From Clarireedia homoeocarpa (taxonomy: Eukaryota; Ascomycota; Leotiomycetes; Helotiales; Rutstroemiaceae), in contig LNKV01000019.1 in the NCBI GenBank assembly GCA_001465935.1, positions 1 through 64,000 of the forward strand: a DNA stretch of 64,000 nucleotides, given 5' to 3'. Position 1 is the stretch's first letter. Every line of letters begins with the position of its first letter. Below, piece by piece: positions 12,667 through 23,601 of this stretch. The notes below the pieces were generated by a model that searched no databases, was not told where the DNA came from, and saw only the letters and a program-made list of their open reading frames with translations. The translations under genes and the position numbers were made by a program.

Positions 12667-14625
12667 TCAACCAATTTTTTCCAACACCCAATTTCGTACA
12701 CTCATCCATATATCCATCCATATACTATCGTCCCTGGCAACAGAATTCATATCTTCTCCTTTAGCCGTTGGAAGATGCCTAATCGTTTCAAATGGTCGTT
12801 GATCATTAATCTCCACTTCACTGAACCAACATCCGTGCAGGCCATAAGGAACGCGCTGTGGTAAATGGACCTTGCATACAACATCCGTCATATTTTTTGC
12901 GTCGATAATCCACAGCTCGCTCCTCGATGAAGGGCCAGCAACACCTTGCTCGTCGAGTTGAGACTCATCGAATACATAAGTTAGCAACCATCCATCGTCT
13001 TCAGAAGTGCTGTTTTCTCTAGGAACGAATCTAGATTCCTGGGCATAGAACCCTTCTGGCATTTTGAAGATCTTGATGGGATCATTGGGGTCATTTGATG
13101 CGAGAATTTCGGGAACAGTCCGAGTGTCGACGCAGCCAGTCACTGGGGGCAGATTTGATTGCTTTCCGCGAGCGATCAATGCTGTGGTATCAATTTTAAC
13201 TAAAGAATCGATCTTGACAGCTCGACCAAGTGCAGCCCCAAATGTGCTGTCAGAAACCGAGCATCCGTAGATATATCGAGCCTCTGTCATTGCTGTCGAC
13301 TCTCTCAAAGATGGAAATTCGAACGGAATGGATGATAGAGAGAATTGGTGACTGATAATGTTCTTGGCTCCTATCAAAGAAAAGCTGTAGTAATACAATC
13401 GGCATTGTTCTTCTTCAATTGGTGCTGTGAGGGTAGTGGTTTTAGGAACTGGCGCTGCGACATCACCGGCACTGAAGACAAGCGAGGCACTTGTCAATCG
13501 GCACGCAAGCATGTTGACTGACACCGCTTCTGATTGATTGGTTGAAGAGTTGGTAGCCATCTCTGTCCAGGTGTTCGCCGTGTGGAATATACAACATGCA
13601 TTTGTTTCGTACCATCGAATGGCGTCTGGTTGCCATCTGGGAAATACGCCAAATCTAGAGGTGCTAGCAGGATCATAGGAGACCACAGGCTCGTTCTTGG
13701 CAAGGTTGAGCGGATCCAATGATAAGGGAAGATCCATAATGATTGTGTGAGTAAGAGATACTCCAAAATCATGCATCATCTTGGCTGATTTGACGCCGGG
13801 GACTGTGGCATTGACGAGTCGCGGTTGCTTTTTCGGGCTATTTTGCGTGCTGGGTATAATAGAATAGTGCACGTATGGCGGTGCAAAAGTAGAATGAAAA
13901 AGCATCAGTTCTTTAGTGATGGGATCCATTCGAGGATGAGCAGTTGTCCATTCCTTCATAAACCCAATTAGGCCATTGCCACCAAACACTTCACCAGCTG
14001 CCTCCTCCTCAACGGGTTCACCTTGTGCTCGAACACCATCATACCAGCCAATGGTTTCCAGTCCAGGCAAAGAAATTCGCATAGGCGGACCGCTCTCGCA
14101 AGTCGCTAGCGCCCTCCCATCATGATACAAAACACTTGTATTTGCTACACTGATCTTCCTAATGGCTTGTGCCGACCCGGGAAGATTCGAGAGGATGACG
14201 AGCAGAATAGTTCGAAATATGCGGAGGATGATTGTAATTAGAGTCGAAGCAGGATTGACTAAAGTCGCTATACTCGGAAGAATAGGCATGCGAAGAGAAG
14301 GAGTTGAGACGCTCGAAAGGTAAACATCCGTGAGGATGTATTGATTCACGAATTGCGGTTGGATCTCGCCATTTTCTCCCCGTCGAAATGCTACCCCGCT
14401 TAGCATGCCATCCCCATCGAACCAGTGTGCGTCCCTGCCGAGATCCTCGTTGGTGACTGGATTCCCTCCATTGCGAACATACTCTCCACCAGCGAGCTCC
14501 TGCGGAATGGACCCCGCGTAGGAACAGGCAGTCAATGGTTGCACTCGATGAATAGGTGCAAAATTGCCATGCAGATATGGATGTTGTTTCTTGGGGCTAA
14601 TCTTTGTCTCATCGACGAACGTCAT
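12667..14625 (-). CDS. carX: Carotenoid cleavage oxygenase, CarX-like
   Basis: Intronless 652-residue member of the RPE65/carotenoid oxygenase family, which uses a non-haem Fe(II) held by four histidines. The family pattern is present: GNFAP near 21, YVRNGGNP near 50, DAHWFDGDGML at 66-75, and candidate iron ligands H230 (TAHP), H293 (LTHT), H348 (IFHT) and H597 (LHG). A hydrophobic stretch at about 118-147 could dock the enzyme to membranes. In Fusarium the neighbouring CarX splits beta-carotene symmetrically to retinal. Clustering with an opsin and the beta-carotene pathway supports the same role here. The torulene-cleaving CarT/CAO-2 branch belongs to the same family and is the main alternative, but cluster position favours CarX. 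Confidence 0.92.
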   Translation of the reverse strand: MTFVDETKISPKKQHPYLHGNFAPIHRVQPLTACSYAGSIPQELAGGEYVRNGGNPVTNEDLGRDAHWFDGDGMLSGVAFRRGENGEIQPQFVNQYILTDVYLSSVSTPSLRMPILPSIATLVNPASTLITIILRIFRTILLVILSNLPGSAQAIRKISVANTSVLYHDGRALATCESGPPMRISLPGLETIGWYDGVRAQGEPVEEEAAGEVFGGNGLIGFMKEWTTAHPRMDPITKELMLFHSTFAPPYVHYSIIPSTQNSPKKQPRLVNATVPGVKSAKMMHDFGVSLTHTIIMDLPLSLDPLNLAKNEPVVSYDPASTSRFGVFPRWQPDAIRWYETNACCIFHTANTWTEMATNSSTNQSEAVSVNMLACRLTSASLVFSAGDVAAPVPKTTTLTAPIEEEQCRLYYYSFSLIGAKNIISHQFSLSSIPFEFPSLRESTAMTEARYIYGCSVSDSTFGAALGRAVKIDSLVKIDTTALIARGKQSNLPPVTGCVDTRTVPEILASNDPNDPIKIFKMPEGFYAQESRFVPRENSTSEDDGWLLTYVFDESQLDEQGVAGPSSRSELWIIDAKNMTDVVCKVHLPQRVPYGLHGCWFSEVEINDQRPFETIRHLPTAKGEDMNSVARDDSIWMDIWMSVRNWVLEKIG

Positions 14626-15132
14626 GTGTGTGGAATAGCTGGAGATGTACGATACAGCGGAAGCATCGACGCCAACATGTGCAACTTGGGAGTAAAATAA
14701 ACAGGGTACAACTATGGTGGTGACGGGCTGCGGGATGTCTTCTAGAAAAGAGTGAAACGGTGCAGAAGGGCATATGAAAATACAAGTAAGCAGCTACCTA
14801 CCCGCGGGGCCAAGATGAACTGATGGGAATATGGGATGATGCACTTACGTGGTGTGAAAGGAAGAGGATTTACCTAACCTGGGCTCCTTGGACCGGTTTG
14901 TGCATATGACGAAAGAGCATCGAATCGGAAAGCTCTCTTGGTTCTTGTACGGAAGTACTCCTCCAAGGAAAGAAGGTGAGTGACTAAGAGGAAGAGGATT
15001 CGTCGCCTGGTTGCTGCTTGCCTGGTTGCCTGGTTGCCTGGTTTACTTTGTAGCGACCGGGCGATGGACGAACGCTTTGAAGGCATGTTGCTCTGGGGTA
15101 GCAAGCAGGTCTGGATCTGGACATTCAAGTTA

Positions 15133-15175
15133 CGGAGCACAATCGGATCGGAGCACAGATCGGAGCACAGATCGA
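15133..15175. promoter_or_regulatory. Tandem CGGAGCACA/GATCG array, possible light-response element
   Basis: CGGAGCACA occurs three times (15133, 15149, 15161). GATCG occurs at 15146, 15158 and 15170, exactly 12 bp apart, and the last copy reads GATCGA. Fungal White Collar photoreceptor complexes bind GATC/GATCGA-type sites in light-induced carotenoid gene promoters. The array lies between two genes expected to be light-induced. The binding role is inferred. Confidence 0.5.
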
Positions 15176-15344
15176 ATATTTCGTCCTTGGTAGTGAGAGG
15201 AAGAGGAAAAGTTAAAACGTTCCGCGCTAAGATATGCACTGACGACATCATCTGTTCTAAGCCCGATCAGGTTAGTTGTAAAAGGCTGCACCTGCATTGC
15301 CGTATCCCTGTACATTTCCCTGGTTTTGCTACCACGTTCAACAG

Positions 15345-15376
15345 CACCCACCACCCACCACCCACCACCCACCACC
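15345..15376. repeat. Tandem repeat (CACC/CCAC)n
   Basis: A run of CCCACCA heptamers in the divergent carX/carRA promoter region. Confidence 0.85.
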
Positions 15377-15693
15377 TTTTTCTCCATCCCAGTCTTTCAG
15401 TCTTTTCTCCATCCCAGTCCATCTTGGGCCGGAGTGCTCGGTTCCTTTGTACGGAAGTACCAGGTACTTTACTTCTTCGGACCTTGCTTTTATACCTGTA
15501 CAAAGTCTTTTCACAACTTCCATCCGTTCTTTCTTCATGTCATGTGCTGGTCTCTATTCCCGACACATCCGACGCGCTCTGGAATTGTCGTTCTGCATTC
15601 TGAGTGAGGGGATTTTGGACGTTGACCAATTGTAACGTCATCAGCGGGGCAATACAGCGCGGCACCGAGGAGTCCGAAATATTGATGGAAGAA

Positions 15694-15737
15694 TCGTCTC
15701 GTCTCTCGTCTCTCGTCTCACGTCTCTCGTCTCTCTC
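15694..15737. repeat. Tandem repeat (GTCTCTC)n
   Basis: About six heptamer units of GTCTCTC with minor variants in the divergent promoter. They are followed by CACATT hexamers (about 15919-15957) and CCAACT hexamers (about 16108-16147). Confidence 0.85.
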
Positions 15738-16356
15738 ATAACTCAGCGTGTACTCGTATTCCCAAGACTCACAATTCATTCATTTCCACCCGTCACAGTC
15801 CAAGCAAGCACAATTACTACCATTTCACAAAGTACTTGTTATATACGACAGCACATACATAATCGAATAGCTTGGTGGAGCCAAGCCTGCTTTGGGAATA
15901 GCCTGCTTTGGGAATAGATTCACACATTCACACATTCACACATTCACACATTCACACCACCCAGGACCCAGATACGCTACCTATCGCTTGACTCCCAGCG
16001 CAAAGTGCAAGGGTGTACAATACTTGTAGGATTCCTGCTTGTATTGTACTTTAGTAGTCTTTAGTCTTGACTGTTTGATCTTCATGTCTTGATTCATCTT
16101 ATTAGATCCAATTCCAACTCCAACTCCAACTCCAACTCCAGCTCCAGCCACTGCAGTTGTCGTTGTGGCCCCGGACAAGACTCTCTCTACCTCGACACTC
16201 TGTAGAACTTACAAACGTTAACCCACCCACCCTAGACTTCACAATCTGCTGTCTTGTACATCGTGTCTCTCGCTACCCCGTGCTATGTTGATATAGAGAA
16301 ATGAAGCCGCCCGCCCATCGCGAACTCAGCATCTCTGTTTATCTCGACCTAGAAAG

Positions 16357-18265
16357 ATGGGCTTCGAATATGCTTTAGTGTTCGTATATCGCATCGCAAT
16401 TTGGCTTTCTTACCTTACCTGTGTGCTGTGCTAACCCGTCAGCAAGTCATCTCAAGTTCAACATACCACCAGCCATCGCCTTGACCTACGTATGCCGACC
16501 TCTCCTTCATCGCATAGACTTCTACAAGATCTTCTTCCTAATTGCCATTGCTGTCGTTTCTACCATACCCTGGGATTCTTATCTTATCCGGCGCAAAATA
16601 TGGACCTACCCGTCGCACGTTATTGTTGGTCCTAAATTATTCTCGATACCTGCTGAGGAGCTCTTTTTCTTCGTAATACAAACATACAACACTACTCTGC
16701 TCTATTTGCTCCTGAGCAGACCGGTCTTTCATTCGGCTTATCTGGTGGGACGAAAGGACAAACATGCGCGTATTCCTATGAGCAAGGCGCGAAATATTGG
16801 GCAATTGGTTTTGGGAGCTCTGATTACTACAGGTGGCATTTTGATCTGGCAAAATGCCAAAGGCACATATTTGGGATTAATTCTGGCCTGGGCAGGACCC
16901 TTTGCGCTACTACTCTGGACTCTATCATATCAATTCCTGATCCGCCTCCCATATACCAGCACTGTCGTCCCAATCGCGGTAGCAACGGTATATCTCTGGT
17001 TTGTTGACACCCTGGCATTGCGAAGAGGAACCTGGACGATCGAAGGCGGGACGAAATTGGGCATTCATCTTTGGGATGGTCTTGAAATTGAAGAAGCCAT
17101 ATTCTTCCTTGCGACCAATATTCTCATTGTGTTCGGTCTCGTGGCATTTGATCATGCGTTGGCTATCTTGCTGACATTTCCGGATTTATTTCCAGTCGTT
17201 CCAGCGCTGCCATCTCCGGCCATGCTTATTGATGCGCTCTTGACTGATACATCCAAATATGATCTCGAGCGAATCGCAGGTGTTCAACAAGCTGTAAGGA
17301 GACTACAGAAGAAGAGCCGAAGTTTCTACTTCGCTAGCGCTGTTTTCAATGGCCGTCTGCGCATAGATTTAATTCTTCTGTAAGTAAATTTTCCTTGTCG
17401 AATCTGACTCCCGCTAACATGATGAAGCTACTCATTCTGTCGAGTCGCTGATGATCTTGTTGACGATGCGAGTACCGTTTCCGAAGCTCAGGCATGGGTT
17501 ACCAAACTCACAAACTACCTTGATCTAAGGTATACCTTCAACGTGACTGGAAAAACCACGAAACAATCAGAGTCCGACACGTATATTATAGATAATTTCC
17601 CCTCTTCCACACAGGCCGCACTTCGACTTCTACCTGCTCATCTTCTGTCACCTAGACCGCTGTACGAGCTATTAGAAGGCTTCAAGACGGATCTAGAATT
17701 CAATCAAAATGATTCGTCGAGTGCTGGCAAGAAATTTCCAATCGAAAGCGAGGATGATATACTTTTGTACGGTAGTCGTGTTGCCGGTACAATTGCGGAG
17801 ATGTGCTTAGAACTGGTATTTCACCATTCTTCATACACGGTCCCAGCTGCAAAACGGCATCATCTTATTCAAGCAGGCGCTCGCATGGGTATTGCACTCC
17901 AGTATATCAACATTGCAAGAGATGTAATGAAGGATGCTACGATCGGGAGAGTATATCTTCCTTCATGTTGGCTAGAAGAGGAAGACATCAAGCCACAGCA
18001 GGTGGTGGAGAACCCTTCTGGTCCGTCTATTGATAAACTACGAGGCCGGTTGCTGGAAAAAGCATTTGGTATCTACCGAGAGGCGCGTCCCGCAATGGAG
18101 CAAATCCCAGTTGACGCGAGAGCGCCGATGAGAGTCGCCGTAGAAAGTTATGTTGAGATTGGAAGGGTGATGAAAGAGCGGGGATACCAGGTCAATCACG
18201 GTCAAGCTACTGTTCCAAAATCTAGGCGTATTCGGGTTGCTTGGAAGGCATTAAGTCGTGGATAG
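16357..18265 (+). CDS. carRA: Bifunctional lycopene cyclase / phytoene synthase
   Basis: 597-residue fungal fusion enzyme (CarRA/AL-2). The N-terminal membrane half cyclises lycopene; the C-terminal half condenses two geranylgeranyl diphosphates to phytoene. Exons 16357-16379, 16447-17379 and 17428-18265. The tiny first exon encodes MGFEYAL plus two bases and joins to HLKFNIPP, matching the conserved family start. The cyclase half shows STIPWDSYLIRR and the PAEELFFFVIQTYNT signature with several membrane segments. The synthase half starts near 290 and carries the two aspartate-rich prenyl diphosphate motifs, DDLVDD (327-332) and NIARDVMKD (480-488). It is divergent from the oxygenase gene and followed in the same direction by the desaturase gene, as in other ascomycete car clusters. 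Length agrees with the family (about 600). Confidence 0.97.
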
Positions 18266-18687
18266 GTTCAAGATACCATAATGGAAACTCACTTTACACT
18301 GTATACTAGAGTCGGATGATAGATGATGAGATTAATCGAATGTTGTTTGATATTGAAAATCTTGAAATTTGTAAGATCTTACTACCCCGCACAGTCACCA
18401 TGTAGCATGGAGAATTTTAAAAGTGCATGTGAAAAAGCCTTACCAGGGGCATCCCACTCTAAATCAGCAGAAATAAAACGCGGCAGCAGATATCGACTGT
18501 CAATGTGACGCACAGACCATCAGCAGCCGTCTGAAAATTGTAGAGCGTCACCATTGGGTGGGACGAATTTACTAAGACATCACTGGACAACCAAGTCAAT
18601 GTACGAGGCATCTTTTCTTTTCTTAACATGTGAATAGCTTCTTTTTCCTATCGTCGCAGCAGATAGAGAACTTCAAAATCATTCATT
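18266..18687 (+). promoter_or_regulatory. carRA-carB intergenic region
   Basis: A 422-bp gap between the cyclase/synthase stop and the desaturase start, expected to contain one 3' UTR and one promoter. I see no gene and no clear consensus element. Confidence 0.6.
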
Positions 18688-20555
18688 ATGGCCGAACAAA
18701 AAAAGAAAACTGCCATTGTTATCGGTAAGCCCGGTTCATGCTGCCCCGCGGTATCCGGTCTCCGCACCTCACATACTGGTACTAATGTTTTGTGTAAACA
18801 GGCGCTGGAGTTGGAGGGATCGCAACAGCTGCACGCCTGGCAAAGGCAGGTTTCTCGGTCACGGTGCTCGAAAAGAACAGTTTCACGGGCGGTCGCTGCA
18901 GTTTGATTCACCATGAAGGTTATCGATTCGACCAAGGACCCTCCCTTCTTCTCCTACCGAAAATGTTCAAGGAAACATTTCACGATCTTGATACTTCGCT
19001 CGAAGACGAAGGCGTGGAGTTGCTAAAGTGCGAACCAAATTACAATCTGTGGTTTGGCGATGGAGAAAGCTTTCAATTGAGCACAGATGCCAGTGTGATG
19101 AAGAGGGAGATTGAAAAATGGGAGGGAAAGGACGGGTTTGAGAGATATCTGAACTGGATGGGAGAGGCTCATCGACATTATGAGTTGAGTGTGAGAGAAG
19201 TTTTGCATAAGAACTTTACTTCAATATTCAACTTGTTGAGACCTAATTTTCTCGTCCATCTTTTTGAGCTTCATCCTTTTGAGAGTATATACTCTCGAGC
19301 AGCAAAATACTTCTGGACGGAGAGGTTAAGGCGCGTCTTCACTTTTGGTAGCATGTATATGGGCATGTCACCATTCGATGCTCCTGGAACCTACTCATTA
19401 CTTCAATATACTGAATTGGCAGAAGGGATATGGTATCCTGTCGGTGGATTCCATGCTGTCGTCGCTGCTCTAGTTCGGATATGCGAGCGTCTTGGCGTTG
19501 ACGTCCGCCTTAACACGCCAGTCGCTTCAGTACTAACTAGTCCTGATGGTAAAACCACTACCGGAGTCCTTCTGGAATCTGGTGAGAAACTCACTGCAGA
19601 CCTTGTCGTGGTCAATGCAGATTTGGTCTACGCATACAACAATTTATTCCCCACCTCCACCTCTAATTCTTACGCCAAATCACTACAAAAACGAGCTGGT
19701 TCTTGCAGCTCTATATCTTTCTACTGGGCATTATCAAAGCAGATCCCACAACTTAATGCACACAATATTTTCCTAGCAGATGAATATCGAGAATCCTTTG
19801 ACTCGATATTCGATAGGCAATCGATTCCTGATGAACCTTCCTTCTATGTAAATGTCCCCTCAAGAGTCGATGCAACAGCAGCACCAGGCGGCACAGATTC
19901 CATTGTTGTCCTAGTACCAGTCGGTCACCTTCTCAAATCAACCACCAAAAACCGCCCAGAGCTTTCTTCCGGCGCCGGTCTCTCCCAAGAACAAGACTGG
20001 CCCTCAATCGTAGAATCCACACGCAAGAAGATCATCCGAACCATAGAATCTCGCACGCGCTGCGAACCCCTCGAACCCTTAATCACCCATGAAGAACTTA
20101 ACACGCCTACATCTTGGGAATCTCGCTTCAACCTCGACAAGGGCTCCATTCTCGGACTCTCCCACTCCTTCTTCAACGTCCTCGCCTTCCGCCCTAAAAC
20201 CAAACATCCGAATATTAACGGCGTGTATTTCGTCGGCGCTTCCACACATCCAGGAACCGGTGTGCCGATTGTGCTGGCGGGTGCTAAGATCACCACGGAG
20301 CAGATCTTACAGGACAGAGGACTGGCCGTTCCGTGGGAGGGGAAGGAGGATGTGGTGCAGGATCAAGGAGTGAGGCAGGGGAAGGACATGAATGAGTTGG
20401 ATAGGATTGTGAGGGAGACGCCTATTTTGAGTAATTTGGGGATTTGGATACTGGCGGCTGTGGTGCTGGTATTGACGTTGGTGTACGTTAATAGTGATTT
20501 GGTGGTGCTATGGGATAGGGAGATGAAGAGGGGGTGGGGAAGTGGGAGGGTATAA
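18688..20555 (+). CDS. carB: Phytoene desaturase
   Basis: 596-residue FAD-dependent CrtI-type desaturase (CarB/AL-1) that introduces the double bonds converting phytoene to lycopene and onward intermediates. Exons 18688-18724 and 18802-20555; the intron splits the dinucleotide-binding loop IG-AGVGGIATAARLAKAG near residue 13, a familiar place in this family. The FAD-binding start continues to VLEKN and FTGGRC; the C-terminal part has the CrtI signature around VYFVGASTHPGTGVPIVLAG. A final hydrophobic segment (about 561-580) probably anchors the protein in a membrane. It lies directly downstream of carRA in the same orientation, completing the route to beta-carotene together with the cyclase domain. 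Confidence 0.97.
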
Positions 20556-20837
20556 GGGAGGGGATGCGGGGTAATGTTTAATTTTGTTTGGCGTATTGGT
20601 GATGATGACGGATTGATAATTCTTCGACTGATGCTTCGATGCCATGATGTTTTGGGCGGATAGGGAGTAGGCGAACTGACTACAGGAGAGACAGGAACAG
20701 CGACTGATTTGAACTACCATTGATTCTTAAATATCAATTTAGCGCACTTTCATCGTGCTGCTATTGGATCTCGTTATGTTGTCCAAGAACACCAGCTGAC
20801 AACATTAAATGCACTATTCTTATACCTAAATCTTCTT

Positions 20838-21190
20838 TTACAAACCCTCAGCAGCAACTACGGGCTCATTAATCGTCCCAGAACTCATGATTTCCAGCAC
20901 ACTGATCTCAAAGTCAAAAGTTTGTTTCACCACCGACACAGCTCAATCGCCATCAACGAATCCAACCCAACGCCTATAAGATTGAGTGACACATCCACAT
21001 CCTCCTCAGCTCTCACAGTCAAACTAGAATTCATCCTTCCCATCTGAGCTGCCAGAAATTCTATGTTCGATTTCTCCTTTACCAAATCCGGCCTATTGTC
21101 CACCCGCGTAAGGAATTCCTTCAGTCCACTCGATTCACTCAATACCTGCGGCGTTTTCCCACTACCATGATAAGCAGCCATCGCATCACA
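20838..21190 (-). pseudogene. Remnant of a polyketide synthase acyl-carrier domain
   Basis: The reverse strand encodes a recognisable C-terminal end of a fungal highly reducing PKS: a conserved lead-in (KSNIEFLAAQMGR, EEDVDVSLNLIGVG) and the phosphopantetheine site LDSLMAIEL. Just after this (CRW, near 20930) the frame hits TGA. Skipping to another frame restores the expected continuation (KQTFDFEISVLEIMSSGTI) to a stop at 20838-20840, consistent with a single-base loss. None of the ketosynthase, acyltransferase or other upstream domains is present nearby, so this is a decayed fragment. The upstream limit is approximate. Confidence 0.8.
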
Positions 21191-22247
21191 TGTTCGGGAA
21201 AGGGCGCAGCAAAAACTAACGAGACTAATGCGGCGGGAAATACAGTAAGACGGCATACATATATATATATATATATATATGGCAGAGCCGCCAGTTCCAT
21301 GTTCCAAGTCCCCCCCCCTTTTTTTTAACCCTAAATCCTATCTATGACTCCACTCTTTTCCACTTCAAGTACAGTCACTCACTCAATTTTTTTTTTTAGT
21401 TCCACCCATTAACTATACTATACCCGCGTAGCCTGTTTTTTTTTAAGATCAAATTTCAATTCCAGTCTATTCTGAGCATCTTTGAACTAACTGTCTTGAT
21501 GGGCAGACAGATACTGTAGATGGTCTTATTTGTTGTCTATTTATTTAATTCTACACCATGGGGATTTTTGGAAAGGGTCACCTGAAGTTGTCATTTTGTC
21601 ACTGGCGTGTGAATGTTGATAATATTCATGGTATGTTATGGACTAAGATGTATGTATGTATGTATGTATCACTTTGCTCTGCTGGCGGGTTTTTTTTGCA
21701 TTTAGCTCTCTGAGAAGCTACCGCGGCCCGTTTGGCGCGAGGGCTGGCTATCTTGCTGTGTAAATGCGTCTCTATCTTACCATATATTGCGGCCTTCTCA
21801 AATATGTTGGTACGTACGTACGATACTGGTTTCCGCAGAACATACTGGAATAATTAGTGGTGAAGACACTCTGGTATTTCGAGGCTGCGGGCGAAGCGGG
21901 CAAGCTTGGGGAAGGACGGCCGGGAAGATTAGATGGGGAGATGGGGTGGGGGAGTATCAGCTGTTTGACCTTGCGGTGGCAGACCATGATGGTCCGAACT
22001 TGGCTTTTACTCCGAGGGAGGGTTGTTGATGCGAACTCGATGCTGGGAATGGAGGAGTGGCGGTTATGTGAATCGGGCTGGTACTGTATAAATATCAGTA
22101 GTCACAGGATTCGCAAATAGCATTTAACATTTACGTATTGATTTTGTTCTGGACTGCTCTGTCACGAACCATAAGGCCCGAGGACCTTAGGCTCGGTTGC
22201 CTTGTACGTACTAATACGGTGCACATCATAGTCGTGACTCAAGCTCC
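21191..22247. other. Intergenic region with simple repeats
   Basis: No gene was found. An (AT)n run lies at about 21256-21280, with several poly-T tracts at 21310-21450, a TGTA tetranucleotide run near 21648-21670 and scattered AT-rich sequence. Open frames near 21780-22120 overlap on both strands and show no family resemblance. Confidence 0.6.
21256..21280. repeat. Dinucleotide repeat (AT)n
   Basis: About twelve AT units immediately beyond the PKS remnant. Confidence 0.9.
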
Positions 22248-23180
22248 CTACTTCAAGTAATCTTCCTCCCTTAACACCCCTTTCCCAATCTCAGCCAAAT
22301 CATCCCCCCACAACGGATCCTTCGTAAAACCCTTCAAACACTGCTCAATTATCGCCGCCGCCAACTCCGAGACATGAACCCGTGGGATATACGCAAACGT
22401 ACTAGCCACTTCCTGCATGGCCGTACTCGGCCCACTTCCCTTATTGGGCCCATCAATCAAACCGGGCTTTGCAACGGTCACTTGGATATCGGGGGTGTTT
22501 TCTTCGGCGATCCGCAGGACTTCGTTTTCTGTGCGGCCCTGGATGGATGGGCGGGTGGCTTGTAAGTCGAGACTCGAGAGGAAAGGAAGAGGAGATCAGA
22601 TCAGATCAGATCAGATGGGGGATTGCAATCGAATGAGAAAGACAGACATACACGCATATGGCGATACTCACTCAAGACAGTGAGCGTTTTACTCTGGTCC
22701 CGCTCGATCAATGAACCGGATGTGTAGAGGAATCGAAATGGTTTGTTCGCAACAGCGACCATGTTCTTCAGCCCGTTAATCGTGTAGTCATGGTTGACCT
22801 TTGTGACCTCCGCGAAATCCATAGCTGCGGCTTTCGAGGGGGTGATTGCTAGAGTCCTATGAGTATTAATTAATTGGCACGTGTGATTCTGGAGGGCTTC
22901 ATCTGTCTTATCTTATCTGCATAACATACCAAATACACGCATCGGCGTCTTTGAGATGTTGCTTCACGGATTCAGGATATGGGCTTGTCCAGTCTTCAAG
23001 AATGACGGACTGGAATTTGGCGCTGGTGGTGGTGGTGGTGGCTTCGTCGCCAGTGGAGGAAGCGGGAACAGCAGGCTTGCGGGCGAGAGCTATGACAGAT
23101 GTCACGGCGGGGTTGGGGAGGGCTTGGCGGATGATTTCTTGGCCTACGAAGCCGGTGGCGCCGGTTACTATGAGCTTCAT
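22248..23180 (-). CDS. NAD(P)-binding Rossmann-fold reductase/epimerase-like protein
   Basis: 248-residue atypical short-chain dehydrogenase. Exons 23180-22930, 22856-22672 and 22558-22248 join in phase. The N-terminus MKLIVTGATGFVG is the GxxGxxG dinucleotide-binding loop. Downstream are DACIWTLAITPSKA, a strand ending FLYTSGSL where catalytic-type serine and nearby residues lie, and VAKPGLIDG in the C-terminal part. It resembles small fungal proteins annotated as nucleoside-diphosphate-sugar epimerases or NmrA-like reductases. The substrate cannot be read from the sequence. The second intron contains a short AGATC repeat (22592-22616). No functional link to the carotenoid genes is evident. 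Confidence 0.85.
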
Positions 23181-23601
23181 TTTTGAATATGGAGATCGGT
23201 ATCGGTATCTGTAAGAGCCTGGAAACTTTTAAGTAGATAGCAGAAACCCCCACAGTAGAAGCAGGTTATTTGTTGTTGTCATTTTGCCTGATGATCGGGT
23301 GTCGCTTATTAAGCTGGTGGGCTCGGGTAGAGTAGCTTTACTGCTTGCACTCCTGTAAATAAAACTCACAAGGTAACCCAAACATGTGCTAGCTACTACC
23401 ATACCCAAACCCAACAAATTCTCTAATTGCATCAGCTCTGTCAAACATATCATTCCGTAGACCAAATGGGACCACTGGATCAAGGCCAAGAGAGCGGGTT
23501 CGGCATACAAAGATGATACCGCTGCCAAGGGCTTGAATGATATCCATTTAGCTCTTCCTATCTACTTTCATCTACTTTCCTCCTCTCCTCCTCTATATCC
23601 C
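23181..23601. other. Intergenic region
   Basis: This stretch lies upstream of the reductase gene (-) and downstream of the hydrolase gene (-). A 99-codon open frame on the minus strand (23528-23229) with hydrophobic segments is present, but it lacks any recognisable motif. It is not called. Confidence 0.5.

Larger units (their letters stand above)
14626..16356. promoter_or_regulatory. Divergent carX/carRA promoter region
   Basis: This 1.7-kb region separates the 5' ends of the oxygenase gene (-) and the cyclase/synthase gene (+), so it should drive both. It contains a GATCG array (separate entry) and several pyrimidine-rich tandem repeats. No credible coding sequence is present: the open frames overlap in all phases and come from simple repeats. 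Confidence 0.7.

Noticed and set aside
22592..22616. Short tandem array AGATC as a possible CRISPR-like or regulatory repeat
   Set aside because: Five-base units without spacers inside an intron; an ordinary microsatellite.
23229..23528. 99-codon minus-strand frame with hydrophobic segments between the reductase and hydrolase
   Set aside because: No recognisable domain, no supporting splice continuation and no conserved block that I can identify.
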